From positions 36,514,690-36,578,689 of the forward strand of contig CM032118.1 in the NCBI GenBank assembly GCA_018894105.1: a DNA stretch of 64,000 nt, written 5' to 3'. This document shows, piece after piece, positions 44,006-54,774 of the stretch (the first letter of the stretch is position 1; the number at the start of each line of letters is the position of its first letter). A program made the translations under genes and the position numbers. Source of the DNA: Jacaranda mimosifolia (lineage: Eukaryota; Streptophyta; Magnoliopsida; Lamiales; Bignoniaceae). Under the pieces are notes generated by a model. It was given only the letters and a program-made list of their open reading frames with translations. It ran no database searches and had not been told where the DNA came from.

Positions 44006-45586
44006 ATGACAGATCCAAATCCACTGCTCTCACAGATTGGTTCGGCGGAGCCCGACACTCCACCGCCATTGATAGCGGCAAAACACCACCACCCCTCCCT
44101 CGACTCCACGATTGAACACTGCATTGGGGACTTCGGGTGGACCCAGTTAATTCAAGCCACTCTCGTCTCTTTCGCATGGTTTTTCGATGCTCAGCAAGTC
44201 TTCCTCAGTGTCTTTACCGATGCTGAACCTAAATGGAGTTGTAATAACTCTAACCCATCATCATGCCACAGCAGCAGCAATATATGTCAACTTCCCGAGG
44301 ACGCCTGGTCCTGGGACCTTCCAGCAACCACATCCATCATCTCGGAGTGGTCGCTCCAGTGCGCTGGATCCATCATAACAGGCTTCCCAGCCTCGTCTTT
44401 CTTCCTGGGTTGCCTTGTCGGTGGGTTTGCACTCGCCGCATTAGCAGACTCGTCTTTGGGCCGGAAGAACTTGCTGGTTTTATCAAGCCTGCTCATGTCC
44501 CTGACAGGCGTGCTGGCAGCGCTTTCAACCAACATATGGATGTATTCTGGGTTGCGATTTCTCAGCGGGTTCGGTCGAGCCACAGTTGGGACCTGTGCTC
44601 TTGTTCTGTCCACGGAGCTAGTCGGGAAGAAATGGAGAGAAAAGATTGGGATTATTGGATTCATCTATTTTACTCTTGGATTTCTATCTCTACCACTTAT
44701 TGCCTTTTTGCTCCGAGGTTCTTCGTGGAGACTAATATACCTCTGGACTTGTGTTCCGTCAGTTTTTTACTCGTTGTCAGTGTTTTTGCTAGTTCGAGAG
44801 TCCCCCAGATGGCTTTACATCAAGGGACGAAAAGATGAATTCGCTGAATCAGTGAGAAGCATCGCAGGCCCAGCGAACCGGGGCAGCTTGACACAAAGCT
44901 TCTTCAGCAGGTGTACTGAGTGGGAAGAGAAACCACAAGAAACCGACATTTTCTCGGCCGTGAAGATCTTGCTTAAGAAAGGCTGGTCTTGCCAGCGGCT
45001 GGTGGCGGTGATGGTGGTGGCCTTTGGCAATGGCTTGATTTACTACGGAATGCCACTGGGCCTTGGCAACCTGTCATTTGATCTATATTTGAGCGTCACA
45101 TTAAATGCATTATCCGAATTCCCAGCCTCATTGCTCGCATTTGTGCTTATCGGAAAAATGGACAGAAAGGTTTCGGTGCTGGGATTGTCCTTATTGAGTG
45201 GATTATGCAGCGTGAGCTGCGTGTTGACAAAATGGGAAGGAATGCAAATGGTGCTAGAGCTGGTGTCCTTCTTCAGCGCCTGCACGGCATTTGACGTGGT
45301 TATGATTTACACTCTGGAGCTATTTCCGACGTGTGTGAGGAACTCTGCGGTGTCGATGGTGAGGCAGGCTGTGGTGCTGGGCGGAGCTCTCAGCCCGATG
45401 TTGGTGGCTGCCGGTAGAAAGAATAATGGGTTGCTGTCATATGGTCTGTTTGGGGTGACAATTTCCATATGTGTGCTGTTTGTTGTATGCTTGCCGGAGA
45501 CGAGGGGGAGGATTTTGTGCGATACTATGGAGGAAGAAGAGCGCAAGGCTGCTGCACTAGCACAAGATGGAGGTTGTTGTGTTTAA
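44006..45586 (+). CDS. Organic cation/carnitine transporter, OCT2 copy
   Basis: An intact intronless gene of 526 aa, tandem paralogue of the gene at 39165 and about 97% identical in protein. An upstream in-frame ATG at 44000 would add two residues (MR); I chose 44006 because OCT1 starts there. Motifs are the same: LADSSLGRKN, RESPRWL, ELFPTCVRN and LPETRG. Substitutions against OCT1 include T11I, N78S, S84P, Y88H, R89S, L127F, I186L, C235L and S293G; after 293 only G524C. Several lie in the large loop after helix 1, which in this family may affect substrate handling (inference). Both frames are free of defects. The promoter and 3' region differ from OCT1. Confidence 0.93.
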   Translation: MTDPNPLLSQIGSAEPDTPPPLIAAKHHHPSLDSTIEHCIGDFGWTQLIQATLVSFAWFFDAQQVFLSVFTDAEPKWSCNNSNPSSCHSSSNICQLPEDAWSWDLPATTSIISEWSLQCAGSIITGFPASSFFLGCLVGGFALAALADSSLGRKNLLVLSSLLMSLTGVLAALSTNIWMYSGLRFLSGFGRATVGTCALVLSTELVGKKWREKIGIIGFIYFTLGFLSLPLIAFLLRGSSWRLIYLWTCVPSVFYSLSVFLLVRESPRWLYIKGRKDEFAESVRSIAGPANRGSLTQSFFSRCTEWEEKPQETDIFSAVKILLKKGWSCQRLVAVMVVAFGNGLIYYGMPLGLGNLSFDLYLSVTLNALSEFPASLLAFVLIGKMDRKVSVLGLSLLSGLCSVSCVLTKWEGMQMVLELVSFFSACTAFDVVMIYTLELFPTCVRNSAVSMVRQAVVLGGALSPMLVAAGRKNNGLLSYGLFGVTISICVLFVVCLPETRGRILCDTMEEEERKAAALAQDGGCCV

Positions 45587-45747
45587 AACTTTTAAATTAA
45601 AAAAATATATATTGTTTAATTTCTAGCTACTTCTGAGTCAGTCTTAAATTAGCAGTAAGTCTGATATTCTTTGAATGTAAACACGCCGTTCACATATGCC
45701 TATTTTACATGTTAATTCTTAATATAAATTTGCGTTGAAAGTCCATT
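45587..45747. repeat. OCT2 3' flank, first part
   Basis: Homologous to segment 0 (1740-1780, 2222-2358) and to OCT1 (40760-40889). The first 20 bases after the stop match segment 0 much better than OCT1. Confidence 0.8.
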
Positions 45748-47110
45748 CGCCACAACAAATATGATCTTTAGTAGTATCAACATAGTGGCATTTTATAAGA
45801 TAATGATACAAAAAATAAAGATAGTGATAATGGTAAAAGAATGCCACTATAATATAATATTTAGTGGCATTTGATTATAAATGATAAATAAATTAGTGAT
45901 ATTTAATTAAAAATATCGAGATACATTTATTTTAAAGACACTTAACTAGTGCCACTATTTTTTTCTAAAAAAATACCACTAATATGTAGTTATAGTGTTA
46001 TTTCAAAAATATGTCATAAAGTATTTAGTGGCAATTGCTAGTATAATGACACATAAAGGTAATATAGTGTTAGTTTTAAAAAAATGCCACTATAATAAAA
46101 TATTTAGTGGCACTTGATTATTGAATGACATATAAGATCGTGGCATTTGGTTAAAAATGCCAACAAAAATGTATTTTGCAGGCATTTAGCTAGTGCCACT
46201 GATTTTTCTTAGAAAATGCCACTCATATTTATTTATGATGTCATATAGGAAAAAATGTCACGAAATATTTTAGCGACACTAATTTAACGACATTTTGTAG
46301 TATAATGACACACAAGAGTAATATAGTGATAATTATTGAAAAATGCCACTATATTACAATATTTAGTGGCATTTGATTAATAAAGATGATGACATTTGAT
46401 TGAAAATGTCAACATAAATGTATTTCAAGGGCATTCAACCAATGCCACTAATTTTTCTTAAAATATTTTAATATTATTTAATTATGGTGTCATTTGAAAA
46501 CAATTGCACAAATTATTTAGTGACACTACATAAAAGAAATATAGTGATAAAAGTAATATAATGAAGAAGATGCCACAATAGTTAATCAGTACATTAACGA
46601 TATTTTATTGTATAGTGGTATATTAAAGTAATATAGTGATAGTAGTTAAAAAAATATCACTATAATACAATACTTAATGTCAATTGATTAATAAATATTG
46701 TAAAAACATAGTGGCATTTTATTGATACAACCAACATAATTATAGGTTAAAGGCATTTAACTAGTATCAATACCTTTTTTTTTTTGAAAAAAAAAAAAAA
46801 GAAAGTCGCTCATAATTTGTCTCTCATTAGTTTTTGGATACTTTATATCTCTAAACTAATTAATCTCTCACATTTTTTGAAATGTGTCATATAATAAGTT
46901 TGAGCGCATTCATATATTTAAATAATTGAGTAAGTGTACTTCCAAACTATACAAATAAATTAATATCTTTAATTATATTGAACATTGATGAATAACTTGA
47001 TGGTAAACTCATATTCTTGCAAACGGATGGTTATGTTGTGGGTCCGAATCTTATAAAGATCAATGGAGCCATATTGGAGTCTCACAATTGGGGAGTGCGG
47101 GTAGGTTAAC

Positions 47111-47157
<47 letters not shown>

Positions 47158-47669
47158 AATTGGGGTAGGTTAACATATATGTAAAAAAATCTTTTGTGAT
47201 ATTTAGTATGCCATTAATATATTGTTTTGTGGCATGCTAACATGTCATTTAAAGAATCCTTTAGTGACATTTTAATATATCATTTGCTATATTTTTTGCG
47301 GCATATTAATGTCATTAAAAAAATATCTTTTATGGCATTTTAACATGTCATTTATTGCGATTTTTATGGTATGTTATAATATCATTTAAGAGATTTTTTG
47401 TGGCATTTTAATACATCACTATATGTAATTTTTGTCGCATGTTAGCCTGTCATTTAATGTACTTTTTGTGACATTTTAACATGACATTTAATTCATTTCT
47501 TGTTGCATTTTGTTAATGCTACAAAAAGAATAAAATAGTGACATTCATACATTTGGTTACACCCACCTAGATGACACTTCTAAAAAATATCATAATATAT
47601 AAAAATGTCACTATAATTCTATTTAAATGACATTTTTTAATGTCACTAATATACAATTTTCTTGTAGTG
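45748..47669. mobile_element. Non-autonomous CACTA element, copy 2 (inverted)
   Basis: A 1922-bp element of the same family as 34987-37374 but reversed. The right end is CTTGTAGTG (reverse of CACTACAAG), the left end degenerate CGCCACAAC, and the duplication is ATT (45745-45747, 47670-47672). The shared central segment lies at about 46985-47110. Reiterated ATTTAGTGGCATTTG-type words fill both arms, and a (GT)n tract lies at 47123-47153. OCT1 and segment 0 keep the empty site. Confidence 0.9.
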
Positions 47670-47794
47670 ATTCTTTTTGTAATAAAGGTACATTTTGGGA
47701 TCAATGGATGCCTCATCTGTACAAATACTAGATATAGTATTACTTGCACAATCAACATGACGTTGGAAAGCTTGTGCCTTCCGGAACCAATTAA
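47670..47794. repeat. OCT2 3' flank, second part
   Basis: Resumes with TTCTTTTTGTAATAAAGG as after OCT1, then jumps about 1.1 kb to sequence homologous to 42020-42115, showing a deletion. AATAAA is at 47681-47686. Confidence 0.78.
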
Positions 47795-48164
47795 GGCCAT
47801 TTGGTTTTGTTTTTCGAGGCATTTTCATTTTTTTGTGAAAGGGAATAGTGAAAAGTTAGATATAAGTATGAGTTTAAAAATGAAATATTATTTGAATGTT
47901 TTGTTTAAAATAAAATAATTATATATGGTAGAAAATGAGCTGTATTTGGATATTGTAGCGTTTTGTATTAAAAGTCATGCAAAAGAGAGTATAAGAAAAT
48001 AAAGTGTGAAAAGAGAGAGAGAGAGAGAGTCTAAGTAATAGTGTGTTTGGGAAAATATATTGAGAATGAAAATATTTGTAAAAATAAAAAGAGAAGTTGA
48101 TAAATTTTTATTTTTATTTTTAGGAGAAAATGAAAATGATGTTTGAAAACAAAACTAAACGGGC
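47795..48164. mobile_element. MITE with GGCC-TTTGGTTTTG ends
   Basis: A 370-bp element with left end GGCCATTTGGTTTTGTTTTTC and right end AAAACAAAACTAAACGGGC (imperfect inverted repeats). The interior is AT-rich, with an (AG)n tract at about 48014-48029. OCT1 and segment 0 lack it at the corresponding site after TGTGCCTTCC. No clear target duplication. Confidence 0.65.
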
Positions 48165-48527
48165 ATGATATTATAAATTTTTATAATAGTCTTCTAGCAT
48201 GATGTTTCCATAAAATTTGAATTCAGAATTTTATTATAAAAATAATGAGTAATGATCCAACCAATTAGACTATTATAAAACAATGATGGATCCAAGTTGA
48301 CTATTATGTCAATTAAAAGGGTCGGAGAAATTATACACTTAAGCGTATCTTCCCCACGTCAAGTGAGGGATCCGAAGTGCAAGAGTCGCGCTGCGTCATA
48401 CAAGTGCAAAATTAACAATTAGAAAAGTCTTGGATATCGTGTGATTAATGCTTAGGTGGAAATATATCATTCCAACGTAAGACTATCGTGGATTAAGTAA
48501 TCTATTCAATTATAATCCATCTATAAC
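48165..48527. repeat. OCT2 3' flank, third part
   Basis: Homologous to 3900-4105 and 9400-9460 and to 42140-42370. Non-coding. Confidence 0.8.
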
Positions 48528-49422
48528 CAATGATTTTAAAATCAAATTGGACAAAAAAACGGCAACATAATTGATTACTGATTTTATCGGTTCGATCGGT
48601 TCAATCACCAGTTCAATCAATATAACGTTATAATGAAGTAATAATTATATGTAATTTTATAAATATATGTAATATTTTAATATCAATAGAAAATAAATTT
48701 TTCAATAATATAAAAAAATATTATTTGAAAAAATTTCAATTCTTACTCATTTTTAAATATGTTCTTTAAAAAAAATACTACTTCACAATTAATCAATTAT
48801 GAATAAATAAAAAATAATACTCAACATTAATTTAAGTAATCGTTTGTTTCTTAATTCAAAACCAAGTAAAAATAAATTTTTATAGTTAAATATTCAACAC
48901 GACTTAAGAAAGATTAAATAAAATAAAACAACAAAATAAACATAAGCATCCACATATACTCAATACTTCATTAAATTTCAAGGAAATAAATTTATGTTTC
49001 AAAAAACTGCATGTCCAAAATCTTTAGTCATTATTTTCAACTCATAACTCTTTTTTTCTTTTTTTTACATTTTTCATTGTTTTAAAAATAAACTTTTTAA
49101 AATAAAAAAAAAGGTAAGTGAACCGGCAAGGTTTTGAAAATCGGACCAGACCGGTGACCGGAGGCTAGTCCGATCCAGTTGAAGCATAAAAATCGGTAGT
49201 GGTCAAAACCGGTCAAAAATGGGCCAAAAAAAGTCAAAACCGGTACTAGTTCAATCAGTTCACTCTTGTTTTGGAAAAATTTAAAAATTATTTAAAAAAA
49301 AATAAAAGTAAAAAAGAAAAGAGAAATTATGAGTTGAAGATGATGATTAAAGATTTTAGACATGGATTTTTTGAAACATGAATTTATTTTCTTGAAATTT
49401 AATGAAGTGGTAGTTACATGTG

Positions 49423-50299
49423 TGATGAGGGTCAAAATAATATTTAAGGGAATTAGGCTGAAGTCCAGTAAAATCGACCAGAGGGTGGTCGAGGAAAGTG
49501 CTATTAGTGTATCGGGGTCGAGTCCTACAATCAATAGCAAACGTCATGCTAGCCAATGTGCCCTTGACTAAGACACTCCGACGCTCAAGTTAGTATAGAT
49601 TGAGTAGAGAATTGAGCAGCAGAGTGAAGGATCTAAGATAAAGATCGCATACCTTGCTGAGGGTTAGCAAAGAGGTATTTATAGCCTTCCCCATGGAGTT
49701 AATATGGCTTCGGTGCCCTTGTTGAGCAGGAATAGCTCTCGTCTTTGTCTGAGGGCTTTGAAGTCTTCTCCTACTTGTGTACTATTCCAGGTGGCACAGC
49801 CTAGGGCATGGTGGTACAGTGGTGGTGCGCACTAGCCTGGCACTACTGGGAAAAGTTAGTACTGTGGTGGCATGTGCCATTAATGAGGGAGCACGCCGCC
49901 TGATGGAGCATTCAATGCAGCGGAGAGGCTGTCGCTTTACCTCGACCTCCCTCGTCGAGGTAAGTACTTCTGCAAGATACCTTCTCAAGCTCCAGTCGAC
50001 AAGATGTAACCTTGTCGTGGTTGAATTTTCACAGTCGGATGAGAGACAGTATGTCCTAGTTATGGTCGACCATGATCTAGTTGAGAGCTGAACGCCAATA
50101 CTCACCATGATGGGTAAAGCTCCTGAGGTCGAGTCTCGATCAATAGGTTGGGCTTACCGGTAATTGGGCCACCTTACACCATATTTCCGCCTTGATCAAG
50201 TGTTAATGGGTTGGCATGTTGGACTGTCCCATATCATACACCATATTTTTGCCCTGGTCGAGTGTTAATGGGCTAAGCCTGTTAGGCCATCCCATATCA
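49423..50299 (-). repeat. 3' LTR of the Tat-type gypsy
   Basis: 877 bp, on the plus strand from TGATGAGGGTC to CCCATATCA. On the reverse strand a TATAAATACC promoter word (near 49680) lies before CAGCAAGGTATG. Equal in length to the other LTR. Confidence 0.92.
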
Positions 50300-50320
50300 T
50301 AAGTCCTCCCCACTCTTGAG
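50300..50320 (-). other. Polypurine tract of the Tat-type gypsy
   Basis: Plus-strand AAGTCCTCCCCACTCTTGAG; in reverse a purine tract GAGTGGGGAGGA directly next to the 3' LTR. Confidence 0.8.
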
Positions 50321-50693
50321 TCCTGATCAAGGTCGTCGACATGAAGGAGTGGGAAGTAGCTGTTTAATAGGTACTAAAACTTTTCGACGAGAGCTTCTAA
50401 TATTCGATTGGGATTTCCAGTAATTGACAAAGGTTTCAGTACATTTAATGTTGTAGTTGTGTTGTGTTATGCAAAGCGTCAAGTGATGGTTGTGTAATTA
50501 TTACGGTCATTTCGATTCCCGCGCTCTGATAGTTAATAATAGTCACAGTGAAAATGCCCATTTTTACTTTTACAGTATTTCGAAAGGTCGATTGAGGCAT
50601 TTCCCCTACATTGTTGATCAATTGTTTTCTACTCTAGAGCCTTGAAACGCGTATGTCCTTCTGCACATATTTCGCTTATATCATATTTATATC

Positions 50694-53189
50694 ATGCTGA
50701 GCGTATTTGGTGAGAACGATAGTCAGAGTGATGATAGTGGGGCGACGAGGTTAGATAGGGTCTCGACTAGGGGTGGGGATAGCTCGACTAGTGAGTCTGA
50801 TAGCTCTTCGAGCGATAATTCAACCTTAGGCAGCCTTAATGATGATCACGTTGTTACCAAGGGTGGGGCTGGTCCAAGTCATCTAACTGTTTCTTGTTGT
50901 CGGCTGTTTACCCCAAACCATTATAGCGAGACAGTATCTAAAATCAATCCCGCCAACCTCATACTTATAAGACAGTTTTTTCATGTTCCTTCGGAGTATG
51001 AGTTGATCGTGTCAAGCCTTCTGATAGAATGCACCAGCCTCCTACTGGAAGATAACTATGTTCGAGAAATCTTTTAGATGTGGGCTTTGGTTCTCCCTCA
51101 CTCAACCTATAATCGACCTGTTAATGGGTTTGTAGGTTTGTATAAGCCTACTGCTTCCCAATTATTTTTAGACCATATATAGTTTTGCCGTTCTGATGTA
51201 TATACATGACCAACCGGCCACCTTTGCTAACTTCTCCAACTTTTTCCATCTCCCTATATCCCAAAAGTCTGGCAGCACTAAGGAGTCGAGTTTTTATTAT
51301 CTGACTATCCATCCTTAATGAAAGTTCTTAGTGACCCCCTCCTCGTCCCATGGCCAAGAATGGAAAAAATGGTATCTATATGTTCGAGCGCCTAGGGCTT
51401 TTAATATTCCTAAATGGTGGTTTAGAGGGCACGTTGAGATGCTTGGGAATGAAACTCCGACCTGGTCAAACTCTTTCATTCAAGACTTAGTGCAAGTTGG
51501 GAAAATAGAATCCTCGGGTTATATGGAGGAAAGGAATTTAGTTCTGGCAGGCATGTCGCTTGCCGAATTAGGGTTACTAGTCGATGCTCGACTAGGTAGA
51601 TGACTTGACCATTCATTTTGAAACCATTTTTAGTCTAATTGTCTAGTTGATTCTCATGTATATTGCTTCTGTGTTCATGCAGATCGACAGGAAATCATGA
51701 ACCAAACTCAAGCCCAAGTTTTGGCCCATGCGCAAAGGAATCAATGGCGACGACAAGGCGCGACTGCTCATCGGGTGGGTGCATCCCAAGCCGCTCCCCA
51801 GCCCAGGTTGTGTTGCCTACCCTCGCAGCCTTTCTGGCTTGACTTGAGCCCGCCGCGACTACCAGCCCCCCTGCGCGACAAAAAAGGCTGGCAATCGAGC
51901 AGGCGGGACCTGCCCAAAAGAAAACAGCTGCTAATAAAGGTAAAGACAGAGCTAAAGCTACTGGTCCCCCAACTGGCTACGACATATTTGGGCATTGGGA
52001 TAACAAAGAGCTCTTCCAACTTGTCGACTTGCCGTCTCCTTGATTCGAGACTGACATGGCTGTTCACAACTCCATGTCAATCGATGACAGTGGGGTCAAG
52101 CGATTCCCTGCCAATGAAAATAATAATAGTTGGTCTATTCGCGTCCGACCAGCGAAAGAGCTAGAGGGCATGTTGCAAGCTATGGCCTACCACTCCAATA
52201 TGATAAGTATTTCGTCGAGTATCGTATGGTAACAAAAAGAAACCTTTCATTCGTCTTTTGTTATTTTGATTGTATCAATCGAAAATTTTTATAGGTTAGC
52301 CAACTTGGCTACCATTTGTATAAGAGGTCGGAGCTTGCCCTCGACAAGTGCGATAGGCTCCGAGGGGACCAGACTGAGGTGGACGTGATTAAGGCTCAGG
52401 CTGAGTCAGCTCAAGCCTGGATCAAACAGCTGACGAAAGAGCTAGAAAATGCCAACATGCAGTCGAGGCAGAGGATGCCTAGCTGCTGACTGTGGTCACC
52501 GAGAGGAGCTCGGCAGAGGAACAGCTGGAGAAAGCTAGAGTGGATGCCCAAACCCACTATAATATTAGTCGGGCCTATGGTTACAACGGTTCACTCAACT
52601 TTGCTCGAAGGGAGTTCACCAGGACACTGCCCGAGGTTCAACGAGAGGCAATTCAACAGTTCATGTTGACCTCAGCCTTCCAAGATGCCAGCATCGTCTT
52701 CTCCATCGATGAAATAATAATGCCTTTGAGAAGGACATTAAGCAATAAGAGTTTTGGGTTATACAATTCGCTCGGAGGACAGGGAGCGCCTAAATCCCAT
52801 GCTTGACGAGTAGTTGCGCATATATTCACTGAATCCAAATGAAGCTGCTCTTGTGGAGGGGATCAATCCTAACGAGGCTACTACCATCGAGGGACCTGCC
52901 GCCGTACCTATGGTCTATGCTGTGCTGGGCCAGGGTCGAGGCGGTGACCACCGAGTTTGATTTTGCCAACGACTTTACATTTGACATCCGAGATGGCAAG
53001 ATTAATGTGGCTGACTTCTTTCCTTCGGAAGGGCACCCATTCTTGGTTGATGAGGTGGGCCCTTTTCGACCAGTTCCCACTATCCAATTTGCACCTGTCG
53101 CCTTGCTCGAGCAAGGAATCAGAGATCCAGCAGCCGTTCAAGTTGCTTCTAGGGGCGAACTCAACCAGGAGGGATCGCGGTCAAATTGA
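50694..53189 (+). pseudogene. Opposite-strand extra ORF of Tat gypsy
   Basis: Plus-strand coding relics in pieces: 50694-51077 (Ser/Asp-rich start, then FFHVPSEYELIVSS), 51331-51603 (KKWYLYVRAPRAFNIPKWWF), 51697-52164 (low-complexity, Gln/Ala/Arg), 52320-52806 (coiled-coil-like heptads in TERSSAEEQLEKARVDAQ, then REFTRTLPEVQREAIQQF) and 52839-53189. The second piece resembles the plant 'putative gypsy type transposon' domain often seen in such extra ORFs. It is antisense to gag-pol and lies between integrase and the 3' LTR, as known for Tat elements. Function unknown. Several stops and frameshifts. Confidence 0.72.
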
Positions 53190-53619
53190 GCGCACAACAA
53201 CTGATGAAGTTTAGCTTTTGTGGCTCTGCGAAGCATTTGTTTGCAGCAGTAGTAGTAGTGTTTTTTTTGTGGAATGTACTCGAATATTTTTGGATGAATG
53301 AAATTTCAGTAGCTTTTTGTCAACGTGTATGATGCCTCGTTCTCTTTCTTTTTAATACTTTCATTATTATCAAACATCAAGCGTTAATAAATGACAATAA
53401 AAAATTATTTGATCTTAACTTATAGATCGTGTAAGATAATCCTATAATGAAGGAATCAAGCTTAACATGTATGCGGTTGGTTTAGATGTCATTTGCTATA
53501 ACACGGATGGAATTGATCCCAAACATTTATCAATGTCCGTCTTCGATTGTTATGAAACATTGTGTTTAACTTGGGGTCGAGTTCCCAAGTGGATGTGCGT
53601 ATTTTGGCCTAGGGCGATG
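53190..53619. other. Gypsy internal spacer
   Basis: No gene supported. It separates the extra ORF from the tandem repeats. An AT-rich stretch lies at 53340-53450. Confidence 0.5.
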
Positions 53620-54640
53620 CTGATCGACTGCGAGGTTGATCATAAATGATCAGGTTGTTCGTTGGTTTACGCTAAGAAGGCCGTTCGTCAACAGTCTGAA
53701 AACGTCGTCAACTTTGGGGTCGACTCAAAGCGATCAGTCCGTTCAATGACCTGGCAATTGGGTACCCACGGGTAACCCAATGACGGGTGACAACATGTTA
53801 GGTAAATTAACCTACGGGTAAGTTTACCTATTTTTTATTGGGTACGAGGTAGGGGACCCGTTACCCATCCTCACGGGTAACGGGTAAGCCGTGGGTACCC
53901 ATAATTTTTTTTTAAAATATTTAAAGGTAAATTAATATCCAACTTATAATTTACATGATGTTATTCAAATATTAACTAAAAAAACTACAAATTGCAAACA
54001 TTAAATTAAACAAATACCTATAGCATATTAACAATATTGTAGTTTAAAACTTACATCTTAAGTATTCAAAATCTACCAAATTTAAAGTATGTCACATTCA
54101 AAAGTTCAAACTTAAATTCCATTACATGTCAAATATAATTACCCAATTTTAGGATATAATTTTTAATTTAATTTCTATATATATTTATATATACGGGTAC
54201 CTACGGGCCAGGCCAAAAAGCGGCGGGTAAATTGGGTACGGTAAAATTACCCGCAATTTTTTAGGCTGGAGAAATAAGGCCTATTACCTATATTTTTTTG
54301 GTAACCAACAGGTATGGGTTGAATTTTGCCAAGTCTACCGTTCATTAATTTAGACTATGTGCCTTTCTTGTTATGGTTTGACACTATTGTCGACTACGGG
54401 GTCGACTTTGAACGACCAGCTTGTTTGCCAATACAGGCTAGAAGCCTCTGCTTTGCTGTTTGAACCATCATCGACTACAGGATCGACTTTAAACGATCAG
54501 CTCATTCACTAATACAGGCTAAAAGCATCTACTTTGCGGTTTGAAACCACTGTCAACTACAGGGTCGACCCCAAATGATCAGCCCGTTCGTTAGTATAGG
54601 CTATGAGCCTTTGCTTATTGCAGTACGAGTAGGTGGGTGC
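53620..54640. repeat. 82-bp tandem repeat in gypsy 3' region
   Basis: About five divergent units of about 82 bp, with starts near 53624, 53704, 54391, 54474 and 54556. Each begins like GTCGACTACGGGGTCGAC, continues AACGATCAGC-CGTTC and AATACAGGCTA-AAGCCT, and ends GCTTTG-GGTTTGAA. The second unit is split by the hAT MITE 53747-54337. The best-preserved adjacent units are at 54391-54473 and 54474-54555. Confidence 0.78.
53747..54337. mobile_element. hAT MITE nested in gypsy repeats
   Basis: A 591-bp element with ends TGACCTGGCAATTGGGTA and complement of TAGACTTGGCAAAATTCA, and the 8-bp duplication CCGTTCAA / CCGTTCAT (7 of 8). Subterminal regions are rich in GGGTACC and ACGGGTA words. No gene. 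Confidence 0.8.
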
Positions 54641-54774
54641 ATAAATGTGCATAGTTTTATTGATCTGAAAAGATATTATAGTACAATTGAGACTTTAAGT
54701 CTCTTTACACAGAGAATTTCTTCAAGTTCACTATTTTCATGGTGAGGAAGCTCATTTTCGTTCATGTCTACGAG

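Noticed and set aside
34987..47669. The OCT pair as cargo of one composite CACTA transposon
   Set aside because: Each CACTA element has its own complete ends and its own 3-bp duplication (TCT for one, ATT for the other), so they inserted independently.
47567..47918. Short ORFs spanning the CACTA right end
   Set aside because: They cross an element border and a flank; codon content is AT-driven and no domain is visible.
50694..53189. A free-standing host gene on the plus strand
   Set aside because: It lies wholly inside a retrotransposon between integrase and the 3' LTR, where antisense extra ORFs are known, and it has many frame breaks.
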